From: Anabaena azotica FACHB-119
GTDB lineage: Bacteria > Cyanobacteriota > Cyanobacteriia > Cyanobacteriales > Nostocaceae
Length of the DNA stretch: 64,000 nucleotides
NCBI RefSeq assembly: GCF_014697625.1
Contig: NZ_JACJSG010000022.1
Coordinates: 58,823-122,822, forward strand
Reading direction: 5' to 3'
The notes under the pieces were generated by a model, which saw only the letters and a list, made by a program, of their open reading frames with translations, had not been told where the DNA came from and searched no databases. Shown piece by piece: positions 24,319 to 32,344 of this stretch (position 1 is the first letter of the stretch; every line of letters begins with the position of its first letter). The position numbers and the translations under genes are program-made.

Positions 24319-25050
24319 TCACCTTTTCAGAACTAGTTGGAAGGAATTGAGATATCCGGTAATAGTTTTAGCTAGAGTATTTTGCTGCTTTTTGGTAGTT
24401 ATCGCCATTACTTGATACAAGCGTCCATCAGCCACATAAATTCTACTTTTGGTGATTTTACCGCCTGCATTTATATAAGTAATTTCCTTGCCTGGATGAC
24501 CGTTAGAACTGCGAATATTGCGCTGATTCAACAAATTACTTTTTGTGGTCTTTAACGCCATATCTCGGACGTTATTCAAAATTTCCTGGGGGTCTGTGAT
24601 TTTTCCATAGCTATAGGGAAATTCGTTGTATACCACTAAATAAGCTACTTCCTGTTTGGGGGGTTGGGCTGAAAAAACCTCTAAATTAATTTCCCCCATG
24701 TGGGTTTTTTGGGTTTGGGATTCCTTTTTGGGAATACCAGGCATTAAAACAGAAAAGCGTCCATCTGGGGCAGTAAACAACTTCCATTGTGGCTGAACTG
24801 GTTCGGCAATGGTTGGTTTTTTTGGAGACTCAGTTTTTTTAGCAACAGTTGGTTTTTTTGGAGACTCGGTTTTTTTAATAACAGTTGGTTTTCTTGGAGA
24901 CTCAGTTTTTTGAGCAACAGTTGGTTTTTTGCGAGATATAACTGTTTTAGCTGGAGCATTAGCACGTTTGGGCTGACGTGCTTCTACAGTCATGGAGCCG
25001 CTACAAACTAAGGTAGCGGCGATGAACGAGAACACAATTTTTACTGTCAT
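24319..25050 (-). CDS. Exported protein with 12-residue Lys/Pro-rich repeats
   Basis: A signal peptide is evident (VKIVFSFIAATLVCSG, with cleavage probably near VEA). It is followed by about three and a half copies of a 12-residue repeat of the form KPTVxKKTESPK (residues about 43-82), encoded by 36-bp tandem DNA repeats. The C-terminal 150 residues form a folded domain: WKLFTAPDGRFSVLMPGIPK, then VAYLVVYNEFPYSYG and SRIYVADGRLYQVMAIT. This domain is typical of small exported proteins in cyanobacteria and looks PsbP/DUF1795-like in pattern, but I cannot name it firmly. The basic, proline-rich linker suggests that the domain is held away from a surface or the cell wall. Position upstream of glk on the same strand order gives no functional clue. 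Confidence 0.72.
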   Translation of the reverse strand: MTVKIVFSFIAATLVCSGSMTVEARQPKRANAPAKTVISRKKPTVAQKTESPRKPTVIKKTESPKKPTVAKKTESPKKPTIAEPVQPQWKLFTAPDGRFSVLMPGIPKKESQTQKTHMGEINLEVFSAQPPKQEVAYLVVYNEFPYSYGKITDPQEILNNVRDMALKTTKSNLLNQRNIRSSNGHPGKEITYINAGGKITKSRIYVADGRLYQVMAITTKKQQNTLAKTITGYLNSFQLVLKR

Positions 25051-25094
25051 AGTTTTGGCATCGCGGATGCTGATATTACTGATGATGCTAGCTG

Positions 25095-26120
25095 TTATAA
25101 CCTAGCAGCACACAAAGCAGCACCTATTAATCCCACTTGTTGATTGAGAATGATATGAACGGGGATTTCTTCCAATAGTGGGCGCATTCTGCCTTTTTGA
25201 CTGAAGTTGAGTAAAAAGTTGCTGTTTTCAATCAAGGGTAAGATTTTGGGGGCGATACCGCCTGCAATGTATAAACCGCCATAGGGTAAGAGTTTGAGGG
25301 CTAAATTCCCGGCTTCTGCACCATAAGCATCTATAAATAATTGCAGGGTTTGTTCCGAAAGGCGATCGCACTTCAGCACTGCGGCTTTACCAATAGCTGC
25401 ACCAGGATCTACACTTTTTTCCGCCTGTCCGGCTTGTTGTTCCCAGGTGCGGACAATTTGAGCAATTTCTGGCGACTCTGTGGCTTGTTTGCGATCGCGT
25501 AAAAATTGGTAAATTGCTACAATTCCCTGTCCAGAAACTACCCGTTCCACAGAAACACGCTGAATATCATGTTTATCCAGCAGATATTTCAATAACTGAA
25601 ACTCTAACTCATTGCGGGGAGCAAAGTCAGCGTGTCCACCTTCCGAGGGGAAAACTTGATAGTGATTTCCCTGCTTGATTAAAAATCCTTGTCCTAACCC
25701 AGTACCAGCACCAATAACAGCGATAGGGGCTTCCGGTTTTGTTTTGCCAACTTGTAAAGTGAGGATATCTTGCTTAGTTAAACCAAAAATCCCATAACCA
25801 ACAGCAGCAAAATCATTAATCAGCGAAATTAAGGGAATACCCAATTCTTGGGCTAATCGTTCAGTATCCAAAAACCAAGCCAAATTAGTCAACTTAGCAG
25901 TATTATTCACCACTGGCCCGGCGATCGCAAAACAAGCTTTTTCGGGTGTTGGTGAATTAGCCTTGACTAAAAACTGCTGCACCATCGGTACTAAATCAAG
26001 AAAATCCCCACTGTGGTAAGTTTCCTCAAAAATAGTCTTTAACTCCGATGAGTCTGATATTTTCACCAAACGTAAAATAGTTTTCGTCCCGCCAATATCT
26101 CCCGCTAATAATAAAGTCAT
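25095..26120 (-). CDS. glk: Glucokinase
   Basis: The 341-residue enzyme phosphorylates glucose with ATP in the cytoplasm. Family signs are the N-terminal phosphate loop LLAGDIGGTKTILRL, INDFAAVGYG (catalytic Asp), VIGAGTGLGQGF, PSEGGHADFAPR and the C-terminal GGLYIAGGIAPKI. It belongs to the Glk (PF02685) group rather than the ROK type with a zinc motif, as no CxCGxxGC is seen. In a phototroph it serves heterotrophic growth and recycling of glucose from storage or compatible solutes. The exported-protein gene begins 44 bases after its stop, so co-transcription is possible. Confidence 0.94.
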   Translation of the reverse strand: MTLLLAGDIGGTKTILRLVKISDSSELKTIFEETYHSGDFLDLVPMVQQFLVKANSPTPEKACFAIAGPVVNNTAKLTNLAWFLDTERLAQELGIPLISLINDFAAVGYGIFGLTKQDILTLQVGKTKPEAPIAVIGAGTGLGQGFLIKQGNHYQVFPSEGGHADFAPRNELEFQLLKYLLDKHDIQRVSVERVVSGQGIVAIYQFLRDRKQATESPEIAQIVRTWEQQAGQAEKSVDPGAAIGKAAVLKCDRLSEQTLQLFIDAYGAEAGNLALKLLPYGGLYIAGGIAPKILPLIENSNFLLNFSQKGRMRPLLEEIPVHIILNQQVGLIGAALCAARL

Positions 26121-26201
26121 AAAACTTAGTAGTAAATGAGTCAGTGGTCAGTGGTCATTAGTCATTAGTCCATAGTCAACAGTTAATAGTCAACAGTCCA
26201 T

Positions 26202-26255
26202 AGAAAGGGGAAGGGGGAAGGGGGAAAGGGGAAGGGGGAAGGGGGAAAGGGGAAA
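26202..26255. repeat. Purine-rich GGGGAAGG tract
   Basis: Tandem GGGGAAGGGGGAA-like units precede the heptamer array upstream of glk. Similar tracts are at 36960-37125 and 27185-27210 (complement). Confidence 0.7.
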
Positions 26256-26259
26256 AGAA

Positions 26260-26357
26260 CAACTGTCAACTGTCACCTGTCACCTGTCACCTGTCACCTG
26301 TCAACTGTCAACTGTCAACTGTCACCTGTCACCTGTCACCTGTCAACTGTCAACTGT
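26260..26357. repeat. STRR array of exactly 14 heptamers in homogeneous blocks
   Basis: The array consists of CAACTGT and CACCTGT heptamers in the order 2, 4, 3, 3, 2. It ends seven bases before the stop codon of the histidine phosphatase gene on the minus strand. The block pattern points to slippage or unequal exchange within the array. Confidence 0.9.
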
Positions 26358-26364
26358 CAACTTA

Positions 26365-27012
26365 TTAAGCAAATCGAATCACTTCTTCTACCTCAGTCAA
26401 ATGGGAAGTATCTCCCTTTAGTTCTAGCAACCAGTCAGGCTCGTAGCGCACAACCTTGACTAAGGAACATAAAGAAGCTTTGACTTCAGTTTTGGCAATT
26501 TCTCCAACTAGCCCCATTGCAGCACCCAGCACAGACGCACCATGCGCCACCAACAAAATATTATCTGGAGAGAACTCCGTCACCAAACACCTAGCTGTTT
26601 GTCCCGAACGCGCCCTGACTTGTTCGTGGGTTTCAGGATAATTCGCCGCAATACGTGCTGTATAACTCAGATTAATTCTAGGAAATAATTCTGCTAGGGC
26701 TGAAGCTGACAGGCGTTTTGGTTCTTCAGTCATCCAAGCTGGATTGAGCCATTCACTCAACCCTGTCTCTAGATTAATCGGTAAATCTAAAACTTCTGCT
26801 ACTGCATTAGCAGTTTGTACCGTTCTCAGAAAAGGAGAAGCAAAAATATGATGGATTTTCTCTTTTCGCAAACGTTGAGCTAGCTGTTTAGCTTGCACCA
26901 TCCCATCATCAGACAAGGGCGGATCATAACGTCGTTCTGCGGTCAGAAACCAGTCAGGGTTAACAAAGTCGAGGCGGTTGGCGTGTCTTGCGATCCAGAC
27001 TATTTGACTCAT
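26365..27012 (-). CDS. Histidine phosphatase family protein
   Basis: The 215-residue protein shows the phosphoglycerate-mutase-like fold: the N-terminal WIARHANRLDF carries the RHxN form of the RHG motif with the phospho-accepting histidine at about residue 9, HHIFASPFLRTVQTANAVA gives the second arginine, and ILLVAHGASVLGAAMGLVGE gives the second catalytic histidine. There is no signal peptide, so it is cytoplasmic. Similar proteins dephosphorylate sugar phosphates, nucleotides or proteins; the substrate here is unknown. It is transcribed in the same direction as glk and 240 bases before it, with the STRR array in between. Confidence 0.88.
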   Translation of the reverse strand: MSQIVWIARHANRLDFVNPDWFLTAERRYDPPLSDDGMVQAKQLAQRLRKEKIHHIFASPFLRTVQTANAVAEVLDLPINLETGLSEWLNPAWMTEEPKRLSASALAELFPRINLSYTARIAANYPETHEQVRARSGQTARCLVTEFSPDNILLVAHGASVLGAAMGLVGEIAKTEVKASLCSLVKVVRYEPDWLLELKGDTSHLTEVEEVIRFA

Positions 27013-27114
27013 GGGTTTGATTAATCAGGCGAATTGAACTCGCTACACACAAAAATAGACACCCAAAAAGACGGGTGCAAACCCAATATATGATAAATCT
27101 TGTAATAATTTGTA

Positions 27115-27171
27115 ATTAGTCATTAGTCCATAGTCAACAGTCCATAGTCAACAGTCTATAGTCAACAGTTT
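27115..27171. repeat. STRR heptamer array
   Basis: About eight heptamers of ATTAGTC, CATAGTC and AACAGTC types lie in the leader region between the histidine phosphatase (minus) and a small membrane protein (plus). Confidence 0.8.
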
Positions 27172-27316
27172 ATTTATTTCCCTTTACCCTTTCCCCCTTC
27201 CCCTTTCCCCATTTATGAAGTGATATTACAAACCTTGCAAAAATATTGAGAAATTGTCTCTGGGTCAAACATGGTTTTAACGTAGAACCTATAGGAAAGA
27301 CTTGAGGCAAACATAA

Positions 27317-27634
27317 ATGAGCAAAGTTAGTAATCAAAACTATCGTTTTGTCTGCACCTTAACCTTTGGTGATATCTACGGTCAAATAATTGTTTGGTTA
27401 ATTACGATTGTCCTGAGTTTGGCATCAGCTTTAGCATTGATGGGTGCTAGAAGACCAGTATATGCGTTAGTAACTGTTGGTCTTGTTGTATTGCTATCAC
27501 TACCGTTTTTGTTGTTCGCATTTGTAACTACATTGTTAAATCATATAGAAGTTACTGCTGTAGAACCAGGCACAAAAACTGAACCTATCCCTGGTAACGT
27601 TTCCCAACAAAAACCTGTACAAGCAACAAGTTGA
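27317..27634 (+). CDS. Two-helix membrane protein of unknown function
   Basis: The 105-residue protein has two transmembrane helices at residues about 19-41 (GQIIVWLITIVLSLASALAL) and 49-73 (ALVTVGLVVLLSLPFLLFAF), joined by a short MGARRPVY loop, and a polar Pro/Thr/Gln-rich C-terminal tail from about 75. No family is recognised. The gene stands before sdhA on the same strand with about 200 bases between, so it is probably independent. Codon use and length fit a real gene. Confidence 0.7.
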   Translation: MSKVSNQNYRFVCTLTFGDIYGQIIVWLITIVLSLASALALMGARRPVYALVTVGLVVLLSLPFLLFAFVTTLLNHIEVTAVEPGTKTEPIPGNVSQQKPVQATS

Positions 27635-27833
27635 TAATATCTAGTTAATGGAAATTTTGTACTAAAGCGGCGCTAACGTCAGCTTGAGCCTACCCGTAAG
27701 TAGTTTTAAATTTTGCATTTTGAATTTTCCTGTCCCCGTCTACTGATGGGGAATTTTTTTGTGAAGATACCAGACATCTCAGTGAATCACGTCTTTACAA
27801 TAGAACAGCAGGGTTTTGTAGTCGGTGGCTAAT

Positions 27834-29561
27834 ATGCTAGAGCATGATGTAATTATTGTTGGGGGTGGATTGGCTGGGTGTCGGGCGGCTGTGGAAATTG
27901 CTCGTACTGACCCTAGTTTAAATGTTGCAGTGGTCGCCAAAACTCACCCCATTCGTTCCCACTCTGTAGCTGCTCAAGGTGGTATTGCGGCTACGTTAAA
28001 AAATGTGGATTCGAGTGATACTTGGGAAGCTCACGCTTTTGATACTGTCAAGGGTTCTGATTATTTAGCAGACCAAGATGCAGTAGCGATACTCGCTCAA
28101 GAAGCCCCAGATGTAGTCATTGACCTGGAACACATGGGGGTTTTATTCTCACGTCTCCCTGATGGTCGCATTGCTCAACGGGCTTTTGGGGGACATTCTC
28201 ATAATCGCACTTGTTACGCTGCTGATAAGACTGGTCACGCAATTCTGCATGAATTGGTGAATAATTTGCGGCGTTACGGTGTGCATATTTATCAAGAATG
28301 GTACGTGATGCGCCTGATTTTGGAAGAAAATGAGGCTAAGGGTGTGGTCATGTACAGCTTATTAGATGGGCATATCGAGGTAATTAGGGCAAAGGCTGTG
28401 ATGTTTGCCACTGGAGGTTATGGTCGCGTTTATAACACGACATCCAATGATTACGCCTCCACTGGTGATGGCTTGGCGATGACGGCGATCGCAGGTTTAC
28501 CCCTAGAAGATATGGAGTTTGTCCAATTCCATCCCACAGGCTTATATCCAGTTGGTGTCTTGATTTCCGAAGCTGTGCGGGGGGAAGGGGCGTATCTCAT
28601 TAATAGCGAAGGCGATCGCTTTATGGCGAACTATGCACCCAGTCGCATGGAACTAGCTCCTCGTGATATTACCTCACGGGCGATCGCCTATGAAATTCGG
28701 GCTGGGCGTGGTGTCCATCCAGATGGAAGTGCAGGCGGCCCCTTTGTCTACCTCGACTTGCGCCACATGGGTAAAGAAAAAATTATGAGTCGCGTCCCCT
28801 TCTGTTGGGAAGAAGCCCATCGCCTAGTCGGTGTAGATGCAGTCACTCAACCCATGCCAGTCCGTCCTACCATACACTATTGTATGGGTGGTATACCAGT
28901 GAACACGGATGGTAGAGTCCGCAGTAGTGGCGATGGCTTAGTTGAAGGCTTCTTTGCGGCTGGGGAAACCTCTTGCGTATCCGTGCATGGGGCGAACCGT
29001 CTAGGTAGTAACTCGCTATTGGAATGTGTAGTTTATGGTAAGCGGACAGGGGCGGCGATCGCTCAATATGTGCAGCAACGTAAGTTACCCACCATAGATG
29101 AGCAACGTTACATCACACAAGCTCAACAAGAAATCCAAGCCCTACTAGAACAGCCTGGACAATACCGTATTAACGAAGTCCGCCAAGCATTTCAAGATGC
29201 GATGACAGAATACTGTGGCGTTTTCCGCACCCAAGAATTAATGACTCAAGGTTGGGAAAAAATATCAGCACTGCAACAGAAATATAGTCAAGTATACTTA
29301 GATGACAAAGGCAGTTGTTGGAATACCGAATTAGTAGAAGCATTAGAATTGCGGAGTTTAATCGTAGTCGGACAGACAATTTTAGCCTCAGCCCTCAACC
29401 GTCGAGAAAGCCGTGGCGCACACTTCCGCGAAGATTATCCCCAGCGAGATGATGCTAATTTCCTGCAACACACAATGGCTTACTATTCACCCGCAGGTAT
29501 TGACATTCAATATCGCCCAGTGGTTATTAATATGTTTGAGCCAAAGGAAAGGAAGTATTAA
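27834..29561 (+). CDS. sdhA: Succinate dehydrogenase/fumarate reductase flavoprotein subunit
   Basis: The 575-residue flavoprotein begins LEHDVIIVGGGLAGCRAAVE, an FAD dinucleotide fold, and has HSVAAQGGIAATLKN, where the histidine is the site of covalent FAD attachment. Further motifs are GGHSHNRTCYAADKTGH, QFHPTGLYPVGVLISEAVRG, VRPTIHYCMGGIPV and HGANRLGSNSLLECVVYGKR. It oxidises succinate to fumarate in the thylakoid or cytoplasmic membrane complex and feeds electrons to plastoquinone. The iron-sulfur subunit gene is not adjacent. I choose the ATG at 27834; a GTG three codons upstream is also in frame. Cyanobacterial enzymes of this type have also been discussed as L-aspartate oxidase-like, but the length and ending favour SdhA. 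Confidence 0.92.
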   Translation: MLEHDVIIVGGGLAGCRAAVEIARTDPSLNVAVVAKTHPIRSHSVAAQGGIAATLKNVDSSDTWEAHAFDTVKGSDYLADQDAVAILAQEAPDVVIDLEHMGVLFSRLPDGRIAQRAFGGHSHNRTCYAADKTGHAILHELVNNLRRYGVHIYQEWYVMRLILEENEAKGVVMYSLLDGHIEVIRAKAVMFATGGYGRVYNTTSNDYASTGDGLAMTAIAGLPLEDMEFVQFHPTGLYPVGVLISEAVRGEGAYLINSEGDRFMANYAPSRMELAPRDITSRAIAYEIRAGRGVHPDGSAGGPFVYLDLRHMGKEKIMSRVPFCWEEAHRLVGVDAVTQPMPVRPTIHYCMGGIPVNTDGRVRSSGDGLVEGFFAAGETSCVSVHGANRLGSNSLLECVVYGKRTGAAIAQYVQQRKLPTIDEQRYITQAQQEIQALLEQPGQYRINEVRQAFQDAMTEYCGVFRTQELMTQGWEKISALQQKYSQVYLDDKGSCWNTELVEALELRSLIVVGQTILASALNRRESRGAHFREDYPQRDDANFLQHTMAYYSPAGIDIQYRPVVINMFEPKERKY

Positions 29562-29626
29562 GTAGATATGATCAATCGAGGGGACTGTAAATACTAGTCC
29601 ACCTCGATGATAAAGTAGTTGAATTA

Positions 29627-29827
29627 TCAAGCAGAGCCTAACTGTTTCTCAATCGCCGCTTTTATTTTCTCTTCCCAGTTTGGATCATTCAATTCAATAG
29701 CAACATCCCGATTACGAGATTTACGTCTATCCATATAAGCATAAAAAGCTTCCTTATCATCCCGATGATTGACAAGGTAACGCTTTAGCTCCTGGTCTGT
29801 CATTGCAGTATAGTTTGCTTTTGTCAT
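29627..29827 (-). CDS. DUF6887-like small protein
   Basis: The 66-residue product, MTKANYTAMTDQELKRYLVN and onward, has the MTxxELxxYxxxHRDDxEAFxAYMDRR pattern of a small cyanobacterial family that I know as DUF6887, often encoded next to a DUF6888 gene. The function is unknown; the size and pairing have a toxin-antitoxin or regulatory feel, but that is guesswork. Its ATG lies in a CATG that also holds the first ATG of an opposite open frame, whose product looks like a fragment of the same family (29862-30011). Confidence 0.7.
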   Translation of the reverse strand: MTKANYTAMTDQELKRYLVNHRDDKEAFYAYMDRRKSRNRDVAIELNDPNWEEKIKAAIEKQLGSA

Positions 29828-29861
29828 GGTTCTATTCTACCATCTGGTAAAATTACCATCT

Positions 29862-30011
29862 CTAGTTCTCGCTCACCGAGAAGATGATGATGCTATTGAA
29901 GAATTGATCAAACGGGGAAATCCCAACAGTCCAGTATATCCCTTCCCCCAAACAGAAGAAGATTTTCAGCAAATGGCAGAAATACTCAAGCGGAAATTAG
30001 GTAATAGTTAG
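29862..30011 (+). pseudogene. Fragment of a second DUF6887-type gene
   Basis: From 29862 the frame reads LVLAHREDDDAIEELIKRGN, then PVYPFPQTEEDFQQMAEILK, the middle and C-terminal part of a DUF6887-type protein. The expected N-terminus (MTxxxxxxMTxxELxxY) is missing. The frame is open back to an ATG at 29826, but that sequence is the complement of the divergent gene's start region and has no ribosome site. I therefore read it as a truncated paralogue, possibly created when the divergent copy arose or was inserted. It could also be a short functional protein that starts at 29826. Confidence 0.5.
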
Positions 30012-30030
30012 GAAAAGCTATACCAATTAT

Positions 30031-30141
30031 GGCGTTGCTGAATCAAGATATGAATTTGTCTCACGCAAAGGCGCAAAGGCGCTAAGTTACAAAGAAAAAG
30101 GACGGTCATTTTGCGATTTCATATTCTAATTCAGCAACGCC
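30031..30141. mobile_element. MITE with 13-bp ends GGCGTTGCTGAAT and 8-bp target duplication
   Basis: The ends GGCGTTGCTGAAT (30031-30043) and its exact complement (30129-30141) bound a 111-bp element. The octamer CCAATTAT is present on both outer sides (30023-30030 and 30142-30149), as expected for a target-site duplication, so this insertion looks recent. The interior carries GGCGCAAAGGCGC-type sequence and no open frame. No transposase is nearby. Confidence 0.88.
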
Positions 30142-30455
30142 CCAATTATTAATCACTGATGACCAACCCCCACAGATACCTTCAGTGTTCTAACGGACAT
30201 GATATGGTAAGTTGCCAGATACATCAGAATCTCAAGTAATCACACAACACTTAGGCACAAAGCATTCCAGCTACTCCCTGTTCCCTGTCACCTGTCCCCA
30301 ACCACAAATCTAACGAGAATTTTCTAAGTATCTTCATGGATACCTAGCAATAAAAAAACAAAAGTTTATAAATGCGTAATGTATGATACTGGAAATCAAA
30401 AAATTGTAAAACAGCATCCAATCATACATCATCATTACGTAAGGATATAACTATC
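30142..30455. other. Leader region of the GT39-like gene
   Basis: No gene. CCTGTCC words are at 30278-30298. At 30373-30385 GCGTAATGTATGAT is mirrored at about 30423-30441 by ATCATACATCATCATTACGT, an inverted repeat across about 40 bases, directly before AAGGAT and the start codon. It could be an operator or a leader hairpin. Confidence 0.4.
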
Positions 30456-32108
30456 ATGTTTAAACTTAGTTTAAAGTTGAAGCATCTTAGTAAAACAACG
30501 GTAACAGGCTACAGCCTTATTTTCCTAGCAATTCTCATAGGTTTTATCACCAGAATCATTGGTGTTTTTCAATACGTATCATTTGATATCGGCCCGGCTC
30601 CTGATCAAATAAGGGATGCTTTTATCGTCCTGAATATTTGGAAAGGTGAATTTCCTACACTCGGCCCCGTCGCGGCTGTGGGTGGACACCATATTTTACC
30701 CCTCTATTATTATCTTTTCTGGCCTTTTACCCTTTTAGGTGCAGATCCAGTCTTCCAAGCATTTCCCAACGCCTTATTTTCTTTTTTATCTATCCCTTTA
30801 TTAATCTATTTAGTCTATCAACTGCTAGAAAATGTCGAACCGCAAAAGAGAATATTGCTAAGTGGTTTAGCTGGCTTTTGGTATAGCGTTCTCTATGGCG
30901 AAATATTTATTAATAATTTTCAATGGAATCCTAGTTCAATTCCTTTCTTTTTTCTGGCTTTTACATTACTATACTATGTTCAAATAGAGGGTAAATTTTC
31001 TTTTCCAGTGCAAGCTATGTTATGGGCTGGATATGGAATAGTTTTATCCATATTAATGAGTTTACACTCTTCCACGCTGTTTGTAATGCCCATTGTATTT
31101 ATTATTAGCTGTGGGATTTTTTTATATAAAGTTATCAAGAGAAAATCTTACTCACTAATAATATTACCTATTATCAGCCTTCTATCAAGCGCAATTGTCT
31201 TACTACCATATTGGATAGGTGAATTTGGCAGAGGCTTTCAGAACACTAAATTGATTGTAAAAGTTATATTTCAGTCTAAAACAGGTACAAATAGTTCTTT
31301 ATTCGCAGGTTTAGCTAAGAAACTGAGCAATTTATTCTTGAATTATTTCAAACTCTTTCAAGAACCATATCTGTGGAATGCTTCATGGATGTATTTCGTT
31401 ATATCTATTATCTTCCTCAGTGTGGTTACGTATTTTGGTATTGTCAAATTTAAAGGAAATCAATATATTTGGGGTATCTTGTGTTCTACATGGGGTCTTT
31501 ATTTATATGCTGCTTCTAACCTTGATTCAGAAACAACTGTTTTTCACTACAAAATACTCATAATATTTACGCCTATTATTTTAACGATTACGTCTCTTGC
31601 TTACCTGAATTTTTCTAAGAGCAAAAAACAAATATTTTACATACTCACAGGCATCATTATTTTCATGTCTTGCTTTAGCAACTTATTTTATGAGTCCAAA
31701 TTCTTATTAAGTAAGTATGGTAGTAATCGGGTGATGAACACAGCAGATATGACCCAGATTATCAGTCAGTTACCATCAGGTGCAGTTGTTTGCGACCCTA
31801 GAGTGCAGAATCGGAGAAAAATCCATAATAAATACAATTATATTGATAAAAATATTACCCAGAAGGAGATTAAATTCGTTAATGTTTGTGAGGCTGGTAA
31901 TTATATCATCCATCCTAAAAGGTCTTTAATAGTAGATGGTTCATATGTTAATGATGCAGCCTACGAAAAACCATATTTTGTAAAATATAGTCCATCGGAT
32001 TTAGAGAAGTTATGGCCTATATTTAAAATTGTGGAAAATGGCAAGATTGCCAGACCAGCAAAAGTTGTTTCAGAAACAGATACAGCTACAGTCTATGTTT
32101 TAGATTAG
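30456..32108 (+). CDS. Polytopic membrane protein, glycosyltransferase family 39-like
   Basis: The 550-residue protein has about eleven to twelve transmembrane segments and a long non-membrane C-terminus from about residue 415. The first loop after helix 1 contains FDIGPAPDQIRD, with the acidic residues placed as in PMT/ArnT-type (GT39/GT-C) glycosyltransferases, which use polyprenyl-phosphate sugars on the outer side of the membrane. The C-terminal part, MTQIISQLPSGAVVCDPRVQ onward, resembles the soluble tail of such enzymes. The gene begins after AAGGAT. Substrate and acceptor are unknown. It is lower in GC and richer in Phe, Ile and Tyr than its neighbours, which may simply reflect membrane location or may indicate transfer. 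Confidence 0.68.
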   Translation: MFKLSLKLKHLSKTTVTGYSLIFLAILIGFITRIIGVFQYVSFDIGPAPDQIRDAFIVLNIWKGEFPTLGPVAAVGGHHILPLYYYLFWPFTLLGADPVFQAFPNALFSFLSIPLLIYLVYQLLENVEPQKRILLSGLAGFWYSVLYGEIFINNFQWNPSSIPFFFLAFTLLYYVQIEGKFSFPVQAMLWAGYGIVLSILMSLHSSTLFVMPIVFIISCGIFLYKVIKRKSYSLIILPIISLLSSAIVLLPYWIGEFGRGFQNTKLIVKVIFQSKTGTNSSLFAGLAKKLSNLFLNYFKLFQEPYLWNASWMYFVISIIFLSVVTYFGIVKFKGNQYIWGILCSTWGLYLYAASNLDSETTVFHYKILIIFTPIILTITSLAYLNFSKSKKQIFYILTGIIIFMSCFSNLFYESKFLLSKYGSNRVMNTADMTQIISQLPSGAVVCDPRVQNRRKIHNKYNYIDKNITQKEIKFVNVCEAGNYIIHPKRSLIVDGSYVNDAAYEKPYFVKYSPSDLEKLWPIFKIVENGKIARPAKVVSETDTATVYVLD

Positions 32109-32344
32109 GGCAGATAAATCCACGTTTAACAGCGTTGGTTAATCTAAACATTATAGATACGCCGTCAATTAGGCGATCGCCTACACCCACCTACTCCAGT
32201 CCAAACATTTGTTAAGCAATTTAAACTAAAAGTTGCGATAAATGTAGAGCTATGTAACAGTCAGCAATAAACCAATCAGAAGCAGTAACTCATTAGGGTA
32301 AAATCCTGAAAATAGGAAACGGCGATTAATAGAGTCTTAAGACA

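Noticed and set aside
26121..26364. CRISPR-like regularity of repeats
   Set aside because: Units are 7 bases with no unique spacers, so this is an STRR array, not a CRISPR array; no cas genes are present.
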